Below, one piece after another: positions 26,401-35,918 of a stretch of 64,000 nucleotides of DNA. A program made the position numbers and the translations under genes. The DNA is taken from NCBI RefSeq assembly GCF_000495795.1, contig NZ_AWGD01000002.1:1-64000 (forward strand), written 5' to 3'. Positions within the stretch are counted from its first letter, which is position 1, and every line of letters begins with the position of its first letter. The DNA comes from Asticcacaulis sp. AC460. GTDB taxonomy: Bacteria > Pseudomonadota > Alphaproteobacteria > Caulobacterales > Caulobacteraceae. Below the pieces are notes generated by a model. It had not been told where the DNA came from. It worked only from the letters and a program-made list of their open reading frames with translations, and did no database searches.

Positions 26401-29400
26401 CAGCCACCGTGCGATCATCGAATCGGATGAATTCGAAATTGTCGAACGAGAAGGCGCCCGCTGCCGAGGTCAGTACATAGGCGCGACCACTGCCGCTATA
26501 GTCGCGAGCCACGGTGTAATCGGCATAGTTGCCGGACAGCACCAGGGTGTCGCTGCCGGTGCCGCCATTGGCTGACATCCCGGCCGCAAGGCGGATGGTG
26601 TCATCGAAACGCGAACCCGAAACGGCTTCAATACTGTTGAAGACGTCCGTGCCTTCGCCGGTGTTCTGTGCCGCGGTCTGCGTCAGGTCTATGGTAACCG
26701 CGTTGGTAGCCAAGGTGAAGTCGGCCCGGTCCACACCTTCGCCGCCATTCAGCGTGTCGTCCCCGGCACCGCCCCAAAGGGTGTCGGCGCCGCCATTGCC
26801 GGACAGGACATTGTGACCATCATTACCGTACAGCCGGTCGCTAAACGCGCCGCCGGCGGCATTTTCGATCATCACGCCGTTTGCGATAGCGAAGCCGCCA
26901 CCGATCAGCGACCAATAGCCGCCGCCCGTCGACGTGTTGTCCAGAGTTGCCGGGCGCAGGTCGATCGAACCGGAAGCCTGGCCCGCCGACAGGGTGTCGT
27001 TGCCGCCGGTATCCCAAATCACGGTGAAGGCAGAATTGAATGTCGCCGTATAAACCGTATCGCCGGCATTGGCGGCGCGGACGCCATACCGGCTTTGGAC
27101 GGCAGCGATATCGAGCGCGCCGGGGCCTGAGGGATGGCCTGGATAGTACCAGCCATTTTGCAGAGTGACGGACCAGAGCTCCTGATCCGACATGACGGTG
27201 TTGCGACGATCGTCGAGAATGTAGGCGTCCTGCAGTGGCGGCCACGGCATGAAACCTTCCAAAGGCTCGTTGCCGGCGTTCCAGGCCGGCTGAACCAGAC
27301 CCAGCGCCAGGCCGGTTGCCTGCATATATTCCACGGCAAGACCGTACAGGTCGGCGTCACGATCATTGACCACGATGACGCGCGCCGAACCCGCCATGCC
27401 GGCCATTTCCGCGTTAAGACCCGTGTCGCCATAGAGGATGATCAGATCGGCCGTGGCAGACGAGTTGGTCCGGCTGAAGCTGACATTGGTGACGGTGCCC
27501 CATGTGGCGCCGGCCAGCAGGAAACCGTTCGCTTCATCGGTCGACCAGCCCAGGGTCGAGGTCTTGCCGGCAAAGGATTGCCCCTGGCCGGCGAAATAGA
27601 CCGAAAAAATCCCGTCGCCACCATTGTTGCCTGTGATGGCGTCCACCGGATCCTGTGGAGCGACGGCGTGGGCGGTGATCGCGTAGCTTCCGGTCTGGTT
27701 GTTCGCACTGGCCGCCGAAACATAATAGGTTCCGCTCGTCTTCGCGGTGAAGCGCACGACCGCATCCTGCGTACCAGGACCGTCCTTGCTGAGCGCGAGT
27801 ATGTCGCTGTAAGGATAAGGCGCACTGGTGCCCGCGATGATGCTGACCTGGGAATAGGTCAGGGGCTGGTCGCCTTCCGGCGTCACCGAGAAGACGTAGC
27901 TCTGTCCGGCTACCAGCTCGACGCGGAACCAGTCCTCGTCGAAATTTCGCTCCAGCCGGCTGTGGGCAGTTTCGTCCATGGCCAGGGTGCTGTAGGTACT
28001 CCTGTTCCCATAGACGTCGTTATCGTACTCCGCGCGCAGGGTGTATCCGACCAGATAGCCATGGCTGATGCTGACGTAATACTGCCCGCCTGTGGCGCTG
28101 TAGAAGGAGAGGGTGTTTTCGGGCAGTCCGCTCGGATTCGCCAGAACCTGGCCGTTCGCATCGAAAACCTTGAGCGCGAAATTCGCCGTCGTTAATATAC
28201 CCGTGCCGGTATGTTTGGCGGTAAACGTATAGGCGCGCCCGGCTTCGAGTTCGATGCCATACCAGTCGGCGTCCTGAGGCGGGCTGTCGAAGTAACCGCG
28301 GAAATCAATGGAACCGGCAACCTCCTGGCCCAGCGTCAGGTGACCCGAAGTGGAGGTATTGTCCCGCATGGAATCCAGAAGACGCACATCCAGCTGATAG
28401 TCACGCATGATCAGGTTGGTGTTGTCGGGTGTGCCGTATCCGCCGCCGGCGCGGAAATAAACCGTTCCGGTCTCCATCGCCATGAATTGCAGATAGTTTT
28501 CGGCGTTCATGGTCCGGCCGTAAGGACCGCTCACAAGGGCAAGCGGTGTTCCGTCCGACCCGGGCCTGGACACCGAGTAGGTATTCCCGGCGACCACGTC
28601 GATCGCGTACCAGTCCTCATCGCTGCTGTATTCGATTGTGCCCTGGGTCACCTGACCGACGGGCAGTTTCACGGCAGTGGATATCGTATCGCCGACCGAG
28701 TCGGAATTGACTTCCGCAATGAGGTTGTAATAGCCGTTCGTCGTCCCACCACGCACATAGACATAGTAGGTACCAGTGACCGAAGCGGTATAGGCGAAGG
28801 TTTCGGCAAGTGCGAACCCCGGCGTGCCGCCGCCGGCCAGAACCGTACCGTCCGGTTGAACCAGCTGTATGCGATCCTGATTAAAGCGCGAGAACTGCGT
28901 GTCGACTCTGAAGAAATACGACTGACCGGCCGTAAGCGTGACCGCGTACCAGTCGACGTCATTGACGCCGTTGACATGACCGCGTGTCGTCACATCCACC
29001 GTCAGGGTGCCCGTCGTCGTCGCGTTGGCAGCCAGATCGTCCGGGACCCGTTCGCTGCGAACGATGTAGTCGCTTTGCGCCCCGCCGCCGATGACGAGGT
29101 TGTAGCTGCCGGTGGCCGTCGGCGTGAAGAAGATGTAGGCAATCCTCTCGTTATAGCCTTCACTCTCCGACGTAATGCCGCCGATCGACATACGATTATA
29201 ATTGAAGATGCCGTCATCGAAATAAAAGCTGTAGGTCTGGCCGGCAACCAGCTGATAGACGAACGTATCGGTCTCATAGCCGGTAAGCGTACTTGATATC
29301 GCCGTACCGATCGTGGCCGCGACCGGGCCATTACGGTCGATATCATTGACGTCTGTGTTGAAGGTGACGGCGTAACCGCCGTACAGTGAAGGCATTGAAC

Positions 29401-30139
29401 CCCATGCATTGACCGCAACATAGTAGGTGCCGCTGGTTGTCGGACGGTAGAAGCTATGGGCGCTCCCGCCGTCAGAAGTCGCGTTTCCGGAGACCCGCTC
29501 ATAGGCATTGTAGGTAGCGTTGTAGCCCATGATCTGCAGGTAAGCGCTGTCGATCCCCGTCAGTCCCTCCACCGTGGCGCCGGCCAGGGTGAAATCGTAA
29601 ACCACACCGGCCGTCAGTTGCACGGCGAACCAGTCGACGTCAGCATTGCGATTGGCATCCTCGCCTGTCAGCGTGCTGAACACCGTCTGACCTAAGGCGA
29701 TCGTAGCGGTTGTCGTCGCATTGCCGATGATGTTGTCCGGCTGAATTTCCGTTATGCTCAGACGATAACGGCCTGTTGATGTCCCGACACCAGACACGCC
29801 GACAAGAAATGCGGCATTGCCATAGGACCGCCCGTAAACCACCTGGGCATTCTTGCCCGTACCGCTGTTGTCGTCGGAAATAATCACATTTCCGTAGCTG
29901 CTGTCCTTCAGGAACAATTCCGGATCGCCAAGAGGATCGGTGCCCGTTCCGGTCAGGCTGAAGACATAGGTTTTTCCGCCCACCAGATTGAACAGGTAAC
30001 CGTCCTGATCGGATTCCGACGAGATATCCCCCTCCAGGGGAACGTCGACCAGCACAGGCACGGTGGTGTCATAGTACGGAACGTCGCCGCCGTTGATGTC
30101 GGCCCCTTTTGGATTGCCGCCGGATACTGCAAATGTCAT
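23408..30139 (-). CDS. Giant RTX protein: seven PPC-like domains, degenerate serralysin domain, RTX modules
   Basis: The product is 2243 residues; ATG 30139 has GGGGG upstream and is preferred to the in-frame ATG at 30172. Residues 15-820 hold about seven PPC (pre-peptidase C-terminal) beta-sandwich repeats, each with D-DW(Y/F) and GTYYV motifs. Residues 825-1040 align with serralysin (M10B) metalloproteases and keep the VMSD Met-turn, ALDIAAVQSRYG and IWDTGGNDTLSA. Where HExxHxxGxxH should be, the sequence reads MQATGLALGLVQP, with no zinc ligand or catalytic Glu. RTX nonapeptides follow, then eight tandem 82-96-residue modules and a C-terminus ending FLGHINW. There is no Sec signal. Likely exported by the adjacent type I system. 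Confidence 0.9.
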   Translation of the reverse strand: MTFAVSGGNPKGADINGGDVPYYDTTVPVLVDVPLEGDISSESDQDGYLFNLVGGKTYVFSLTGTGTDPLGDPELFLKDSSYGNVIISDDNSGTGKNAQVVYGRSYGNAAFLVGVSGVGTSTGRYRLSITEIQPDNIIGNATTTATIALGQTVFSTLTGEDANRNADVDWFAVQLTAGVVYDFTLAGATVEGLTGIDSAYLQIMGYNATYNAYERVSGNATSDGGSAHSFYRPTTSGTYYVAVNAWGSMPSLYGGYAVTFNTDVNDIDRNGPVAATIGTAISSTLTGYETDTFVYQLVAGQTYSFYFDDGIFNYNRMSIGGITSESEGYNERIAYIFFTPTATGSYNLVIGGGAQSDYIVRSERVPDDLAANATTTGTLTVDVTTRGHVNGVNDVDWYAVTLTAGQSYFFRVDTQFSRFNQDRIQLVQPDGTVLAGGGTPGFALAETFAYTASVTGTYYVYVRGGTTNGYYNLIAEVNSDSVGDTISTAVKLPVGQVTQGTIEYSSDEDWYAIDVVAGNTYSVSRPGSDGTPLALVSGPYGRTMNAENYLQFMAMETGTVYFRAGGGYGTPDNTNLIMRDYQLDVRLLDSMRDNTSTSGHLTLGQEVAGSIDFRGYFDSPPQDADWYGIELEAGRAYTFTAKHTGTGILTTANFALKVFDANGQVLANPSGLPENTLSFYSATGGQYYVSISHGYLVGYTLRAEYDNDVYGNRSTYSTLAMDETAHSRLERNFDEDWFRVELVAGQSYVFSVTPEGDQPLTYSQVSIIAGTSAPYPYSDILALSKDGPGTQDAVVRFTAKTSGTYYVSAASANNQTGSYAITAHAVAPQDPVDAITGNNGGDGIFSVYFAGQGQSFAGKTSTLGWSTDEANGFLLAGATWGTVTNVSFSRTNSSATADLIILYGDTGLNAEMAGMAGSARVIVVNDRDADLYGLAVEYMQATGLALGLVQPAWNAGNEPLEGFMPWPPLQDAYILDDRRNTVMSDQELWSVTLQNGWYYPGHPSGPGALDIAAVQSRYGVRAANAGDTVYTATFNSAFTVIWDTGGNDTLSAGQASGSIDLRPATLDNTSTGGGYWSLIGGGFAIANGVMIENAAGGAFSDRLYGNDGHNVLSGNGGADTLWGGAGDDTLNGGEGVDRADFTLATNAVTIDLTQTAAQNTGEGTDVFNSIEAVSGSRFDDTIRLAAGMSANGGTGSDTLVLSGNYADYTVARDYSGSGRAYVLTSAAGAFSFDNFEFIRFDDRTVAEAQLVNDAPVLTGDFRGLVTSGGTYVLTTADLNATDADGDTLTFTVGQKAGGGIFVNGVAATQFTQVQLAAGQVAFRQSGAGANAWFGFVISDGQVTIPYGSPQYVTIDLFTGAVFEDDNEGHVLNGTSGKDLFLANGGNDLVTGGADDQLWGGDGNDTLTGGADSQLQGGDGDDMLFATASSVAAYGGNGVDTLSYAKATQGIQRGVGEYFELEHLVGSAFNDTLFGNDANNLLDGGKGKDALSGGAGDDTYILDHIEDSVYEEAGKGTDTVYSSVSVSLLQMVDIDRWILQIANTERLILTGQNNIDATGDSRANDITGNDGANRLDGGWGADTLTGGLGNDTYVVDSYLDVIAEQAGGGSDTVASLIHWTLVENFENLTLTGALDVNGTGNALANALTGNTGNNRLDGGAGADTLAGGLGNDTYMLNTSSDEVVENAGEGNDLIVASFSYSLVGLNIENLTLTGAANFNATGNNVNNLLTGNTGNNQLDGAAGNDTLVGGLGNDSYVVDAAGDAVTELAGEGTDTVLASRNYNLGANLENLTFTGIGNFTGNGNSLANAISGNAGNNWLEGAGGNDTLTGGLGNDTYIVDADDVIVEAAGEGTEWVLAARSYTLGANLEHLGLTGSGDFNATGNSGNNILGGNSGKNLLSGGEGNDRLDGGTGADRMLGGLGDDTFYVDNAGDSVGENHLEGTDTIISSVSYSLLGRAVEILTLTGTGNLNGTGNGLNNTLTGTSGNNVLDGGTGADKLVGGLGDDTYYVDNAGDNVQEQHLQGTDTIIASVSYSLFGRAVEVLSLTGTGNLNGTGNGLANTLTGTSGNNVLDGGTGADKLVGGLGDDTYYVDNVGDNVVEQHLQGTDTVFSSVTYSLLGRAVEVITLTGATHINAAGNSLNNGLTGNSGNNRLDGGVGNDTLTGGLGSDVFVFLTGTWKDTVTDFSAAQNDSIDIHAVTNGVANSALVAQAGANVLINLGGGNTILVLNTSAADPNFLGHINW
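23640..25600 (-). repeat. Eight tandem RTX modules within the giant gene
   Basis: Eight consecutive units of about 246-290 bp each encode (S)YxLxxxxEnLtLTG, GTGNxLxN, GNNxLDGGxGaDxLxGGLGDDTYyVD and EGTDTV. The two units around 23880-24000 and 24127-24240 are close to identical in DNA with a period near 246 bp, pointing to recent duplication or gene conversion. Confidence 0.85.
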
Positions 30140-30295
30140 GAAAGCCCCCAAGCTATTCAGCCTCAGTACCATAGAAACCGTGCGCGAAAATACCGTTTTA
30201 GGCCGCGGTGATCTGAAAATTTCCGGAACGACAATTCACCTTGCGCCCTGCGCGCGAACGGTTAAGTTGCCGATGAAACGGTTGCGGAGGCTGGC

Positions 30296-31186
30296 ATGAA
30301 AATCTGGGCAGGCATGATCTTGACGGCGGCGCTGGCCGGGCCAGCGATGGCACAGAACAAGCCTGCCGAGCCGCCGTCGCCCCAGGATATTCTCGACCGC
30401 TCCGGCGCGGCGTCCTGGCGCAATATTCCCGCCGAGGACTTGGTGGTCATGACGCTGGCCGACGGCGGCCAGGTCATCTACCAGTTGGCGCCCGACTTCG
30501 CGCCCGTCCACGTCGCTAATATCCGCCAGCTCGTGCGCAGCGGCTATTTCGACGGTGCCGTCATCCTGCGCGTCCAGGACAACTATGTCGTCCAGTGGGG
30601 CCGTCCGGACGAGGATCCGACCAAGCCCGCAGGTATCGACGAAACCCCGCCGGCGGAATACGAGTGGCCGTTGAAGGGTCAGAAGTTCAAGCCCCTGCCG
30701 TGGCGCGATGCCTATGCGAAACAGGCCGGTCACATCGCCTCATGGCCGGTGGCGAGCGACGGCAAGACCGGCTGGCTGGTCCACTGCTACAGCCTGATCG
30801 GCGTGGCGCGCGACGTCGCGCCCGACACCGGCTCGGCCACCCAGCTTTACACCATCATGGGCCACGCCCCACGCCATCTCGACCGCAACCTGGCCGTGGT
30901 CGGGCGCATTGTCTCCGGCGTGGAACACCTGACCGCCCGCCCCCGCGGCACAGAGGCGCTGGGCTTCTACAAGACTGATGCCGAACGGGTAAAGATCGTC
31001 TCGGCCCGCATGGCTGCCGACCTGCCCGCCGGCGACCAACCGCACTGGCAGATCCTGGACAGCGACACGCCGACCTTCGATGCCTGGCTGTCGGCGCGGG
31101 CCAATCGCAGCGGCGCCTTCTTCGTCAAGGCCGCCGGTGCGCTGGATCTATGCAATGCATTGCCGCCGGTACGGACAAAGCCATAA
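30296..31186 (+). CDS. Periplasmic cyclophilin-type peptidylprolyl isomerase
   Basis: The 296-residue protein has a signal peptide (MKIWAGMILTAALAGPAMAQ) and a GGAGG ribosome site. The cyclophilin fold shows in LADGGQVIYQLAPDFAPVHVANIRQLVRSG, YFDGAVILRVQDNYVVQWG and the C-terminal LAVVGRIVSGVEHL. Some active-site positions differ from the typical FHR...Q...F set (here ILRV and VQWG), so isomerase activity is not certain. A helical C-terminal extension (after about 230) has one cysteine near its end. A periplasmic folding role, perhaps for outer-membrane proteins, is inferred. Confidence 0.85.
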   Translation: MKIWAGMILTAALAGPAMAQNKPAEPPSPQDILDRSGAASWRNIPAEDLVVMTLADGGQVIYQLAPDFAPVHVANIRQLVRSGYFDGAVILRVQDNYVVQWGRPDEDPTKPAGIDETPPAEYEWPLKGQKFKPLPWRDAYAKQAGHIASWPVASDGKTGWLVHCYSLIGVARDVAPDTGSATQLYTIMGHAPRHLDRNLAVVGRIVSGVEHLTARPRGTEALGFYKTDAERVKIVSARMAADLPAGDQPHWQILDSDTPTFDAWLSARANRSGAFFVKAAGALDLCNALPPVRTKP

Positions 31187-31549
31187 ATACAACCGAAAGT
31201 TACGGTATTATTGCGGCGCAACAACCTTGCCGCAAGGTAAGCCGCTTTCTACCTACCGGAGAATTTCCGTAATAGGTGTTCAATCTTCGCGAAGGCATTT
31301 CCTGCGGAGAAATTTTTTTCTATTCACATATTACCTTTTATATGACGTCTAAACATCAGATACGCGGCGATGTCATCTTTCACAAGCAGCACGAGTCTTA
31401 AGGTTAAGCCGTTCGCTGTCCAATTAAGCCAAATCACGAAAACTTCAATAAATAGCTTATTAACCTAAAAGCGCGATCCCTGTGTCTGAGGGATACCATG
31501 ACCCGCCATCCATTGCGCAGACAATTGGGTCTTGGAAAGGTAGAAGCGT
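31187..31549. other. AT-rich intergenic region before the chemoreceptor gene
   Basis: This 363-bp stretch is markedly AT-richer than the flanking genes and shows no convincing coding frame. It holds a small hairpin (CCTTgccgcAAGG near 31228-31240), probably after the cyclophilin gene, and a T-run near 31310. The promoter of the chemoreceptor gene must lie here, but I cannot point to a clear motif. Confidence 0.4.
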
Positions 31550-33022
31550 ATGTTTTTCAAGAAGACAGACTCAACCGATCATGCTGTTCTCGACGCCCTG
31601 GACGCGTCGCAGGCCGTCATCGAATTTACGCCGGACGGACGTATCCTGACGGCCAACCGCAACTTCCTGGGGGCGGTCGGCTATAGCCTGGACGAGATTT
31701 CCGGTCGCCATCACAGCCTGTTCTGCGATCCCGCCTATGCCGCCTCAGCCGAATACCGCGCCTTCTGGGACGACCTGGCGCGCGGGGACTTCACCGCCAA
31801 TGTCTTCAAACGCTTCGGCAAGGGCGGCCGGGTCATCTGGCTGCAGGCCACCTATAACCCCATCCGTGACCGTTCCGGGCGCGTGGTCAAGGTGGTCAAG
31901 TTTGCCTCCGACATCACCCCGCAAAAGGCACGCGATCTCGATATGGCCGGCAAGGTCGACGCCATCAACCGCGCACAGGCCGTGATCGAGTTCACGCCGC
32001 AGGGCGAGGTCCTGACCGCGAACGAAAACTTCCTGAAGGCGGTCGGTTATCGCCTCGACGAAATCAAGGGCCGCCATCACAGCCTGTTCTGTGATGGCGA
32101 CTATGCTGCGTCCGCCGACTACCGCGCCTTCTGGGAAGCGCTGCGCCGGGGCGAATACCGCGCCGCCGAATACCGACGCCTGGGCAAGGGCGGCAGGGAA
32201 ATCTATATCCAGGCGACCTACAATCCGGTGTTCGACGATACCGGCATGGTCGTGAAGGTGGTCAAGTTCGCCACCGACATCACTCAGAGCGTCCAGCGCC
32301 GCAACCGCAGCGCCGAATTGAACAAGAACCTGGGCGCCGTGGTCGAGCGCATCTCGGGCGCAACCCGCCAGGCTGGCACCGCCGCGGCCGCTTCCAACGA
32401 TACCGGCGCCATGATCAATTCGGTCGCCGCCGCCGCCGAGGAGCTGAGCCAGAGCGTGCGCGACATCGCCAACAGCATGGGCCAGGCCCGCGGCAGCGTC
32501 GAGGGTGTCTTCCGCCACGCCGAGACGGCCAGCGCTTCGGCCGGGGCGCTGGACCGGTCGGCCGCCGCCATGACCAATATCGTCACCCTGATCCAGGATA
32601 TCGCCGGACAGATCAACCTGCTGGCCCTGAACGCGACCATCGAGTCGGCGCGGGCGGGCGAAGCCGGCCGCGGCTTCGCCGTGGTGGCGTCGGAGGTTAA
32701 GAACCTGGCCAACCAGGCCGCCAGTTCGACCAAGACCATCGCCAGCGAGATCGCCACCATGCAGTCGGTCACCGGTGAAGTGGTAGGTTCGCTGGGGTTG
32801 ATTTCGGAGTCGCTGACCGGGGTTCTGGACAATGTGACCTCGGTGGCCGGGACGCTGGAACAGCAGACAGCGGCGACGCATGAGATCACCCACAACATGC
32901 AGGTTGCCGTCGGCGCCGTGCGCGACATCAACGACAGTCTGGACACCATGTCGGCGACCTTCGCCGATGTCCAGGCGGAGTCGGAGAAGGTAAAGCGCGA
33001 GATGGATAATCTGGCGGCTTAA
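31550..33022 (+). CDS. Soluble PAS-PAS methyl-accepting chemotaxis protein
   Basis: The 490-residue protein has two PAS domains (about 12-130 and 134-255) and an MCP signalling domain (270-490) with the conserved tip [20 protein letters not shown]. There are no membrane helices and no HAMP domain, so it is cytoplasmic. The PAS domains are near copies (GRHHSLFCD, YRAFWxxLxRGxF/Y, KVVKFAxDIT in both), an Aer/BdlA-like layout often sensing redox or oxygen through haem or flavin. No C-terminal CheR-docking pentapeptide is seen. It ends abutting the stop of the convergent gene with no gap. Confidence 0.93.
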   Translation: MFFKKTDSTDHAVLDALDASQAVIEFTPDGRILTANRNFLGAVGYSLDEISGRHHSLFCDPAYAASAEYRAFWDDLARGDFTANVFKRFGKGGRVIWLQATYNPIRDRSGRVVKVVKFASDITPQKARDLDMAGKVDAINRAQAVIEFTPQGEVLTANENFLKAVGYRLDEIKGRHHSLFCDGDYAASADYRAFWEALRRGEYRAAEYRRLGKGGREIYIQATYNPVFDDTGMVVKVVKFATDITQSVQRRNRSAELNKNLGAVVERISGATRQAGTAAAASNDTGAMINSVAAAAEELSQSVRDIANSMGQARGSVEGVFRHAETASASAGALDRSAAAMTNIVTLIQDIAGQINLLALNATIESARAGEAGRGFAVVASEVKNLANQAASSTKTIASEIATMQSVTGEVVGSLGLISESLTGVLDNVTSVAGTLEQQTAATHEITHNMQVAVGAVRDINDSLDTMSATFADVQAESEKVKREMDNLAA

Positions 33023-33724
33023 CTACTTGGTCACGGCGATCATGCCGACAAAGTCGTCGTCGGAATCGCGGCGGCCTTGGGCGGGGGCGTACATGCGCGA
33101 AATCACCCCATCCAGGTACAGGGCATCGTCGCAATCCAGCGTGTCGCGGAAATAACCCGCGAAGTCGTAGAAGCTCACCGGCCCGTTCGAGATGGCGAAG
33201 ACCAACTTGCCATCGTGATTGATCCCTACCCCGCTGCGGATCAGTTTGTTCTTCGAATCGACCGCAAACTGGCTGTTGATCGCACCCTTCTCGACCAGCA
33301 TCGGCCCGGATTGGGTCGCCAGGGTAATCCCCGGCGTCAGCTTGAACGCCTGGGTGCGGACGATGTGACCGCCCATACCGTCGACATAGAATACGCCGTT
33401 GGGCTGAAGGAAGAAGTTACCACCGCCTGATCCCGTGTTCAGCGGCCGAAGCACCTTGCCGTCGGCGATGAACAGGCCCAGCGGCGTGAAGTCCTTCGCG
33501 AAAATCCCGGCATTGGTGGCGAAGACCAGGGTCCGCCCCTGCCCCTTCACCCGGGCGTCCAGGGCCGACAGCGAGCCGATGCGACGGCCCTTGGCGTCCT
33601 TCCAGTGGAAGCTCAGATGATCCTTAGCCGGATCGACCGTCACCCGGGTATAGCCGTCGCCAGCATGGGCAGGGACGGCGCCGGCCAGCCATACGCAAAG
33701 CCAAAAAATCACAAGGCTTCGCAT
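33023..33724 (-). CDS. Secreted phosphodiester glycosidase (NAGPA/DUF2233) family protein
   Basis: The 233-residue product begins with a signal peptide (MRSLVIFWLCVWLAGAVPAHA); ATG 33724 follows GGAGAG. Family motifs are FATNAGIFAKDFTPLGLF, SGPMLVEKGA, SGVGINHDGKLVFAISN and DDALYLDGVISRMY. The family includes the mammalian uncovering enzyme that removes GlcNAc from a phosphodiester, and bacterial proteins linked to phosphodiester glycosides in cell-wall or exopolysaccharide material. The substrate here is unknown. Periplasmic or secreted. Confidence 0.87.
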   Translation of the reverse strand: MRSLVIFWLCVWLAGAVPAHAGDGYTRVTVDPAKDHLSFHWKDAKGRRIGSLSALDARVKGQGRTLVFATNAGIFAKDFTPLGLFIADGKVLRPLNTGSGGGNFFLQPNGVFYVDGMGGHIVRTQAFKLTPGITLATQSGPMLVEKGAINSQFAVDSKNKLIRSGVGINHDGKLVFAISNGPVSFYDFAGYFRDTLDCDDALYLDGVISRMYAPAQGRRDSDDDFVGMIAVTK

Positions 33725-33865
33725 TATGGACTCTCCCCACGCCCATGGGTTTGTCCCACGGCAATCCGGCGGTTTGAAGGCGGAAAATATCACCGGTCAC
33801 TAACCGAATAGTTACGCTGGACTGATAGGCTTCCCCGACATGACCTAACCTGCCCGGATCCGCGT

Positions 33866-35821
33866 TTGAAGCGTCATTTCGTTGCCTTTCTGAATCTGTT
33901 CCGCGTCCCGACCGACAACATGCCGTTGGTCCGGGCGCAGTTCGATGCCTTTTCCAAACAGATCCCGCTGCTCTATTTCATCCTGACGACCAACTCCCTG
34001 GCCGCCGCCTGGACCTTCACCAAATTCGCCCCGGCCTGGCTGGCCGTCTATATTCCGACCGCCCTGTGTACCCTGTGCGGCGTGCGCTGCCTGTGGTGGT
34101 GGCGGGCGCGCAATAAAACCTTCGATGATGCCTTCATTATCAAGCATATGCGCGCCACCTCACAACTGGCGGCGCTTCTGACCTTTGGTTTTACAATCTG
34201 GGGCCTGCTGCTGTACCCTTACGGCGACGCCTACGCCCGCGGCCAGGTCGTGTTCTGTATGGCCCTGACGGTTATCGGCTGCGTCTTCTGCCTGATGCAT
34301 CTGCGGCCGGCAGCCCTTTCGGTGACGTTATTCGCCAACGGCCCCTTCATCCTCTTCTTCTTCCTGGAGGGCCATGGCAGTCTGAAGGCGATCGCCGTCA
34401 ACCTGGCTCTGGTGTCCGTGGCGATGATCATGATCCTGCTCGTCTATTCGCGCGACTTCGCGAAATTGGTCGAATCCCAGGCCGAGACCCGGCGGCTGTC
34501 GGACGAAAACTTCCGCATCGCCAATCTCGACGCCCTGACCGGCCTGCCCAACCGGCGCTGGTTCTTCGCCGAGCTGGAACGCCGCCATGCCGAGGCCGCC
34601 GCGCAAGCCACGGGCTTCGCCGTCGGCATCATCGACCTGGATGGCTTCAAGCCGGTCAACGACACCTACGGCCACATGACCGGCGACAAGGTCCTGAGCG
34701 AAGTCGGCCGGCGGCTCAGCAAGACCGGCGGCGACAGCGTCGCCCTGGCCCGCCTGGGTGGGGACGAGTTCGGCTTTATCATGAACGATTCCCCGACCGA
34801 GGAGCGGCTGAAAGCCTTCGGCTCGGCCCTGATCGAGACGGTGCGTCTGCCGTTTGCCATCGGCGGCAGCCATGCCGCCCTGGGCGCTTCGATCGGCGTC
34901 GCCATCTATCCCGACGCAGCCGACACCCCGGAATCGCTGTTCGAGCGCGCCGACTACGCCCTGTACCACGCCAAGCGCAATCACCGCGGCCAGGTCACGG
35001 TGTTTTCCAGCCGCCTCGAAGACCAGATCCGCAGCCACGGCGTCATTGAACAGGCGCTGCAGGCGGCCGATTTCGAAGCCGAGATGTCCCTGGTCTACCA
35101 GCCGATCGTCGATATCCGCACGGGCCGGGCGTCAACTTTCGAGGCCCTGGCGCGGTGGAATAACCCGTCCCTGGGCGCCGTCAGCCCGGGCGACTTCATC
35201 CCCGTGGCCGAACGCACCGGCCAGGTGCGCGGCCTGACCCTGGTCCTGCTGGGCAAGGCGCTGCGGGCAGCCGCGCAATGGCCCGAAACCGTGCGCATCT
35301 CGTTCAACCTGTCGGCGCACGATATTTCCCAGGCCGAGAGCGTCATCCAGATCATCGCCCTCGTCAACCGCAGCGGCGTATCACCCAAACGGATCGATTT
35401 CGAGATTACCGAGACTTCGATCTCATACGACTTCCAGCAGGCGCGCGCGGCAGTGATCGCCTTCCGGGCCCTGGGCGTCGGGATTTCACTGGACGATTTC
35501 GGCACCGGCTATTCGTCGCTGAGTCACGTCCACCGCCTGGCCCTGGACAAGATCAAGGTTGACCGCAGCTTTGTCGCCGACGTCACCACCAATCCGGTGT
35601 CGCACAAGATCATCAAGTCGCTGAGCGCCCTGTGCGCCGACATGGATCTGGCCTGCGTTCTGGAAGGGGTAGAGACGGCGGCGCAACTGGAGGCCCTGAC
35701 ACAGTTGGGCTGTACCCATGTCCAGGGCTACTACTTTGCCCGACCCATGCCCGAGCAAGACGTGGTGCATTATCTCGAGTCCGAGGACAAGCTGCCCTCG
35801 CGCCGCCGGATGAGCAAGTAA
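33866..35821 (+). CDS. Membrane GGDEF-EAL protein, cyclic-di-GMP metabolism
   Basis: The 651-residue protein has about five membrane helices in the first 200 residues, a diguanylate cyclase domain (about 215-380) with an intact RLGGDEFG site, and a phosphodiesterase domain (395-645) with an intact EAL in STFEALARW plus DDFGTGYSSL and EGVET. Both sites look catalytically complete, so it could make or break cyclic-di-GMP. The start is TTG at 33866, kept because the N-terminal LFRVPTDN segment is typical of homologues; ATG 33920 is the alternative. No partner gene is adjacent. Confidence 0.92.
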   Translation: MKRHFVAFLNLFRVPTDNMPLVRAQFDAFSKQIPLLYFILTTNSLAAAWTFTKFAPAWLAVYIPTALCTLCGVRCLWWWRARNKTFDDAFIIKHMRATSQLAALLTFGFTIWGLLLYPYGDAYARGQVVFCMALTVIGCVFCLMHLRPAALSVTLFANGPFILFFFLEGHGSLKAIAVNLALVSVAMIMILLVYSRDFAKLVESQAETRRLSDENFRIANLDALTGLPNRRWFFAELERRHAEAAAQATGFAVGIIDLDGFKPVNDTYGHMTGDKVLSEVGRRLSKTGGDSVALARLGGDEFGFIMNDSPTEERLKAFGSALIETVRLPFAIGGSHAALGASIGVAIYPDAADTPESLFERADYALYHAKRNHRGQVTVFSSRLEDQIRSHGVIEQALQAADFEAEMSLVYQPIVDIRTGRASTFEALARWNNPSLGAVSPGDFIPVAERTGQVRGLTLVLLGKALRAAAQWPETVRISFNLSAHDISQAESVIQIIALVNRSGVSPKRIDFEITETSISYDFQQARAAVIAFRALGVGISLDDFGTGYSSLSHVHRLALDKIKVDRSFVADVTTNPVSHKIIKSLSALCADMDLACVLEGVETAAQLEALTQLGCTHVQGYYFARPMPEQDVVHYLESEDKLPSRRRMSK

Positions 35822-35918
35822 ACCATCATTCCTGCATTGCGACGTTTTCGCGTTCCTGCCAACGCCCCGGCCGCTTGTGCGGACGGCATTTATGCAACGC
35901 CCCTATTCCACATTGTTA

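Noticed and set aside
23552-29296. Several forward open frames of 350-570 codons across the giant gene
   Set aside because: They mirror the repeats of the reverse-strand RTX/PPC protein, lack ribosome sites and show no family motif.
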